Source of the DNA: Desulfuromonadaceae bacterium UBA2294
GTDB taxonomy: Bacteria; Desulfobacterota; Desulfuromonadia; Desulfuromonadales; UBA2294
NCBI GenBank assembly: GCA_002345625.1
Contig: DDWE01000140.1
Span: forward strand, 1 to 9,249
Direction: 5' to 3'
DNA: 9,249 nt
Both the position numbers and the translations under genes were made by a program. Shown here piece by piece: positions 5,444 to 9,249 of the stretch (within the stretch, counting starts at the first letter, position 1; every line of letters starts with the position of its first letter). The notes beneath the pieces were generated by a model. That model was not told the DNA's origin, searched no databases, and was given only the letters and a program-made list of their open reading frames with translations.

Positions 5444-7724
5444 TCAGGTCGGCTCGATGTGGTTGATGAACACCTCGCGTGGCCGGCTGGTGCCATCTGA
5501 TGGGCCGATGATCCCTTCCTGCTCCATCTTTTCGATCATGCGTGCGGCCCGGTTGTAGCCGATGCGCAGATGGCGCTGGATCATGGAGATGGAGGCCTGT
5601 TTCTTCTCAGCCACCAGAGCCAGGGCCTCATCCCACTTTTCGTCCTCCTCGAACCCGTCGTCGCCCTTGCCGCCGTCACTACTTGCCGGGGCTTCAAGGA
5701 TGCTCTTGTCGTACTCCGGTTTCCCCTGCCGGGTGAGGAACTGGACGACGCGCTGGACTTCGACCTCGGAGACAAAGGCGCCGTGGACGCGTTGCATCAG
5801 GCCGGTGCCGGGGGGGAGAAAGAGCATGTCGCCCATTCCGAGCAGGCTCTCGGCCCCCATGGAGTCGAGGATAGTGCGCGAGTCGATGCGCGAGAAGACC
5901 TTGAACGAGATGCGGGTCGGGAAGTTGGCCTTGATCAGACCGGTGATGCACATCGACGGAAGGGCGCTGGGTGGCGAGGATCAGGTGGATGCCTGAGGCG
6001 CGCGCCATCTGTGCCAGACGGGCGACCGATTCTTCGATATCGCGGCCGGCGACCATCATCAGATCGGCGAGCTCATCGACAATAATAACAATAAACGGCA
6101 GGTGGCCGTGCTCCAGCACCTCGCCTTCGACCACCAGTTCGATCTCCGGCAGCTCATCTTCGTTGATATCGTGCGGAATGACAATCTCGTCGCGATTACG
6201 GCCGGCGCGGTCTTTCTCTTCCTTGGCGATCTTTTTGTTGTACCCGTCGATGTTGCGCACCCCCTTATCGGCCATCAGCCGATAGCGGCGCTCCATCTCG
6301 CGCACCGCCCAGGACAGGGCCAGGGCCGCCTTCTTCGGGTTGGTCACCACCGGCAGCAACAGATGCGGGATCCCTTCGTAAATCGACAGTTCGAGCATCT
6401 TCGGGTCGATGAGGATCATGCGCATGTCTTCGGGGGTGGCCCGGTAGAGAAGCGAGAGGATGGTGGTGTTGATCGAGACCGATTTACCGCTGCCGGTGGA
6501 GCCGGCAACCAACAGGTGCGGCATCTTCGCCAGATCGGAGACGACGGTGTGGCCGAAAATATCCTTGCCCAGTGCCATAGGCAAACGGCTGCGGCTGTTC
6601 TGGAACGCATCCGATTGCAGGATGTCCTTGAGGTAGACGGTCTCACGGTCTTTGTTCGGAATCTCGATGCCGACGACGCCGCGACCGGGGATCGGGGCGA
6701 CGATGCGGATGGAGAGGGCGGAAAGCGCCATGGCCAAATCGTCGGAGAGCCCGGCGATCTTGTTGACCTTGACTCCCGGTGCCGGCAGGAACTCGTACAT
6801 GGTGATAACTGGTCCCGGCTTGATCTCGACCACTTCCCCGTCGACGCCGAAGTCCTTGAGCTTCTTCTCGAGAATGCGTGCATTCATGGTCAGCGCGTCT
6901 TTGTCGACCGGTTTGGGCGCTTCGCCTTCATGGTCGAGAAACGACAGTGACGGGGGGTGGTAGGTCCCTGTCGGCTTGATAAAGTCGAACGTGACCTGAA
7001 TGTCGGCCTCCTCTTCGGCCTTTTTTTTCAGCGGCTTTTTCTTTTCAATCTTCAGTTCCGGTTGCTGTGGCGTGATGGTCGGTGCCGCATCGATGCGCAC
7101 CCCCTGCACGCGGGCCTGCGCCCGGCGTCGTTCCTCTTTGGCAGCCCGGCGCCGTTCCAGCCATTCGGCCACGCGCATCAATAATCCCTCCAGAAACAGT
7201 ACCAGAGAGAAACGGGCAATCAGCATGACTGCGACCAGTAAAAAGACGAGCAGAAACAGGGTCGCCCCGCTGGTGTTGAGGTAATCCTGTAGCCCACCGC
7301 CGAGGATGGCACCAATCGCACCGCCTGGACGGGCCAGTTTGCTGTTGAACAAAGAGACACTGCTGATGTGGATACCGAACAGACCATCGAGGGCGACCAG
7401 TAGCAGAATAAAGGCGCCGATCTTGTAAGCGCGCACTTTCAGATCGCGAAACTTCAGCAGGCGCCAGGCAAACAGCAAACAGGCGAAGGGGAGCAACAGC
7501 ACCGGCAGGCCGAAGCCCTGAAAAAGCAGGTCGGCCAGGTGGGCACCGATGATGCCGCCGAAGTTGTGGATCTCTTTCGGGTGCAGGTTGTTGTTGAAGG
7601 AGGGGTCGGTGCTGCTGAAAGAGAAGAGGCACAACAGCAGGTAGATGCCGAGCGCCAGCCAGGCAAAGCCGATGATCTCCTTCTTGATGTGTTCCCGCAG
7701 CAGCGGCTGTTCGGTCTTGTCCAT
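5444..7724 (-). pseudogene. ftsK: FtsK/SpoIIIE DNA translocase, interrupted by a single-base frameshift
   Basis: FtsK is the septal, membrane-anchored hexameric ATPase that pumps chromosomal DNA toward the dif site at division. The start is the ATG at 7724-7722, after AAGGA. Residues 17-180 contain about four membrane segments, and 183-275 form a short charged linker. The alpha/beta motor follows, with Walker A GSTGSGKS (408-415) and Walker B IVIIVDE (545-551), then LILATQRPSVDV (581-592). After Val592 the frame shifts: one extra base near 5948 (a C on the coding strand) moves the continuation ITGLIKANFPTRISFK into another frame, open from 5947 to the stop at 5444. Read through, the protein would be 759 residues. 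The C-terminal gamma winged helix (RIGYNRAARMIEKMEQEGI) is intact in the second frame. Read literally, the first frame gives a 676-residue product with an unrelated tail ending at 5694. All other motor motifs look unspoiled, so a sequencing error or very recent mutation is likely. Confidence 0.93.
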
Positions 7725-7737
7725 GATCCTTTATTTC

Positions 7738-8529
7738 CTACAGAGTGATTGCCAGCAGGGCGGTACCGGCCAATGCGCAGTATAGCGCAAACAGCATCAG
7801 ACGTCTGCGGCGAATTATCGCCAGCAGAAAATGGATCGAGGCGAGGCCGGTCACAAAGGCGGCGGCGGCGCCGGCCAGGTAAATTGGCAATTCGCCGGCT
7901 GGGACAGCATTGAAGTCGCGCAGGGAGAGTAGCGCGGCGCCAAAGACAGCCGGAAGGGCGAGCAGAAACGAGAAGCGGGCGGCGGTTTCGCCAGCAACGC
8001 CGCGCAGCAGCAGGCCGGAGATGGTGCTGCCGGAACGGGAGATGCCGGGGATGATCGCCAGCCCCTGCAGGGTGCCGGTGATCAGGGCATCGCCGAGGTT
8101 GAGCTCTGTGCGACCGGAATCGGCACGTCGTAATTTTTCAGCGGCAAAGAGCAGCGCACCGCTGAGCAGCAGACCACAGGCGACGGCCGTCATGTTCTCG
8201 AACAGACTCTCGGCAAAATCTTTACCGGCGAGGCCGATGATGGCGGTCGGGACCGAGGCGACGATGATCAGCAGCAGGAATTTGCGGTCGGAGGGGCCGC
8301 TGTCCGTGCGGTTCCAGGGGGCGACGAGCAGGCGCTTCAGGTCGGCACGAAAATAGATGATAACGGCAAGCATGGTGCCGAGGTGCAACAGCACGTCGAA
8401 GAGGATGCCTGGTTGCGAAAAATCACTGAGAAAGTGCTGGGCGATGGCAAGGTGGCCCGAGGAGGAGACCGGGAGAAACTCCGTTGCTCCCTGCAGGATG
8501 CCGAGGGCGGTCGCCTGGGTGAAGGTCAT
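7738..8529 (-). CDS. uppP: Undecaprenyl-diphosphatase UppP (BacA)
   Basis: This integral membrane phosphatase of 263 residues converts undecaprenyl diphosphate to the monophosphate, recycling the lipid carrier for peptidoglycan and other envelope polymers. Overproduction in other bacteria gives bacitracin resistance. Both signature regions are present. LQGATEFLPVSSSGHL (12-27) has the acidic residue Glu17, the serine cluster and His26. PGISRSGST (161-169) has the catalytic-type Arg165. Six to eight hydrophobic segments span the length, and the size is normal for the family (about 265). The start ATG at 8529-8527 is preceded by AAAGGA about 11 nt away. The stop is 13 nt before the ftsK start on the same strand, and a promoter lies directly upstream, so uppP and ftsK are probably one transcript. 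Confidence 0.95.
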   Translation of the reverse strand: MTFTQATALGILQGATEFLPVSSSGHLAIAQHFLSDFSQPGILFDVLLHLGTMLAVIIYFRADLKRLLVAPWNRTDSGPSDRKFLLLIIVASVPTAIIGLAGKDFAESLFENMTAVACGLLLSGALLFAAEKLRRADSGRTELNLGDALITGTLQGLAIIPGISRSGSTISGLLLRGVAGETAARFSFLLALPAVFGAALLSLRDFNAVPAGELPIYLAGAAAAFVTGLASIHFLLAIIRRRRLMLFALYCALAGTALLAITL

Positions 8530-8582
8530 GGGGGATCCGTTCCTTTGGTAAGTGAAGGCGTGGTGTCTTGTGCTCAGCGGAC

Positions 8583-8611
8583 TTTATAGACTGGATTTGA
8601 TCGGTTCGCAA
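8583..8611 (-). promoter_or_regulatory. Sigma-70-type promoter for uppP-ftsK
   Basis: On the minus strand, TTGCGA (8611-8606) and TATAAA (8588-8583) are separated by exactly 17 nt. The -35 box matches the consensus at four of six positions and the -10 box at five of six. The predicted start is near 8576, giving a leader of about 47 nt before the uppP ATG. Confidence 0.62.
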
Positions 8612-8708
8612 GTTTGATGCAAATTAAACCTGACGGTTGCGTCTCTTGGGCTCTGATTTGGAGTTCGATGTCTGTTAGAGTCAAAACCGGCGGGTCGCGT
8701 CCCGCCAG

Positions 8709-8760
8709 ACGCCTTACTTTTTGTCCATGCGGCCACAAAAAGTAAACAAAAAAGGCCATC
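8709..8760 (-). repeat. Palindromic repeat arm, left (inverted relative to 9101-9152)
   Basis: The core is an 11-bp perfect hairpin, TTACTTTTTGT (8714-8724) with ACAAAAAGTAA (8735-8745), around a 10-nt loop. GCCTT and AAGGC outside it can extend the pairing past an 8-nt bulge. Read on the minus strand, the block runs from GATGGCC to AAGGCGT and aligns along its length with the right-hand arm. Confidence 0.7.
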
Positions 8761-8913
8761 CCCTGGTCCGCCGTCGCTTGTTGAGCTATGGCGTGACAAG
8801 CGCGGGACACTTTTACCGCCAGTTGTTTTGGCTTCGTAGCTGCAGCGCTTCAATTGACCGGGCCCGATGTCTTAGGGCCCTCCATTCGGTGGTGCGGTGT
8901 GTGCTTTGACCTG

Positions 8914-8946
8914 TTCGGTTTTGATTTGTCTCTTCGGTTTTGATTT
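8914..8946 (+). repeat. Direct repeat, 14 nt twice at a 19-nt period
   Basis: TTCGGTTTTGATTT occurs at 8914-8927 and again, identical, at 8933-8946, with a 5-nt gap. No third copy is seen next to them. It may be a local duplication within the repeat region or a paired protein-binding site. Confidence 0.75.
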
Positions 8947-9100
8947 ACCCAACCGTAGCCTCTTATGACCCTGCACAATCAGAGACGGTGACCACGTCGA
9001 AGGGTCGCAATGGCATCTGGTGCTTGATTCCGCGGTTAAAACACTTGGCTGCGTTGATCATGGCATCCCGATCCGTTACGGAACATGCCCTCCGCAAGGA

Positions 9101-9152
9101 GATCGCGTTTTTCTGCTTACTCTTTTGTCGAATGACACAAAAGAGTAAGGCG
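9101..9152 (+). repeat. Palindromic repeat arm, right (inverted relative to 8709-8760)
   Basis: The core is a 13-bp perfect hairpin, CTTACTCTTTTGT (9116-9128) with ACAAAAGAGTAAG (9137-9149), and loop CGAATGAC. The block begins GATCGCGTTTTT and ends AAGGCG, like the left arm read on the opposite strand, and has the same 52-nt length. The two arms also line up in one reading frame as MAFFVYFL... against IAFFCLLF..., ending QK in both. Confidence 0.72.
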
Positions 9153-9249
9153 GCGACGGGGGCCGCGCTTGTCTCGGCGTAGCCCTGGCGAAGACGGAAC
9201 CCCCGGGTTCTGATTTTAGTTTTGGTTTAAAATGCCGAGAAACCGGCGG

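Larger units (their letters stand above)
8612..9249. other. Gene-free region with palindromes and repeats
   Basis: No frame here has a good ribosome binding site with a recognisable protein. The two longest frames (80 codons, 8940-9182, and 78 codons on the minus strand, 8574-8810) cross the palindromic arms and give low-complexity translations, so I treat them as non-coding. What it holds is structure: GGCGGG/CCCGCC (8689-8706), two long palindromic arms facing opposite ways, two GGGCCC boxes (8860-8865 and 8875-8880) that can pair, a 14-nt direct repeat, GAACC/GGTTC (9197-9210), and a repeat boundary at the right edge. It resembles dispersed non-coding repeats of proteobacterial genomes. 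Confidence 0.6.

Noticed and set aside
5570..6085. 171-codon plus-strand frame over the ftsK frameshift
   Set aside because: It is antisense to conserved FtsK sequence on both sides of the frameshift and has no recognisable domain.
6102..6950. 282-codon plus-strand frame opposite the FtsK motor domain
   Set aside because: Although long, it lies exactly antisense to the Walker A and B region and is a codon-bias shadow.
8574..8810. 78-codon minus-strand frame upstream of uppP
   Set aside because: It overlaps the uppP promoter and is made largely of the left repeat arm; it has no domain or start signal.
8709..9152. CRISPR array
   Set aside because: The repeats are only two, inverted and unequally spaced, with no regular spacers and no cas genes nearby.
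8940..9182. 80-codon plus-strand frame as a small gene
   Set aside because: There is no ribosome binding site, and its C-terminal third is just the translated palindromic arm, which also aligns with the left arm read on the other strand; this is repeat sequence, not a conserved protein.

Overview
The window looks like chromosomal DNA of a GC-rich, Gram-negative deltaproteobacterium of the Geobacter/Desulfuromonas type. The evidence is a secreted multihaem c-type cytochrome with many CXXCH motifs, two SPII lipoproteins, a candidate sigma-54 promoter and a short cysteine-rich protein of a kind I associate with that group. The lineage is an inference from gene content; no marker gene settles it.

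Layout. (1) Positions 1-673, minus strand: larB, cut by the left edge, for nickel-pincer cofactor synthesis. (2) Positions 674-851: divergent intergenic region with a sigma-54-like -24/-12 element and a strong ribosome binding site. (3) Positions 852-5349, plus strand: a probable four-gene unit. It encodes a beta-propeller (NHL-like) lipoprotein, a 721-residue cytochrome with 10 CXXCH plus one CX3CH, a 56-residue protein with seven cysteines (4003-4173), and an orphan type 1 periplasmic-binding lipoprotein. The first two genes overlap by one base. The unit ends in a perfect 17-bp hairpin with T/A tracts (5383-5423) that can serve both converging transcripts. (4) Positions 5444-8529, minus strand: uppP (undecaprenyl-diphosphatase) followed after 13 nt by ftsK (DNA translocase), behind a good sigma-70-like promoter at 8583-8611. 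ftsK is split by one extra base at about 5948, just after the ATQRPS motif. (5) Positions 8612-9249: no credible gene, but a structured region. It has two palindromic arms in inverted orientation (8709-8760 and 9101-9152), smaller hairpins, a 14-nt direct repeat, and the apparent start of another repeat copy at the right edge.

How the parts fit. The plus-strand unit reads as an export-side redox module: a haem-rich electron carrier, a propeller lipoprotein translationally coupled to it, a small metal- or cluster-binding candidate, and a ligand-binding lipoprotein with no transporter partners. The minus-strand pair is housekeeping: lipid carrier recycling for the cell wall, and chromosome segregation at the septum. 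The most useful items to check are the ftsK frameshift, the unusual haem motifs at both ends of the cytochrome, the small cysteine-rich gene that standard gene calling could miss, and the repeat element at the right end.
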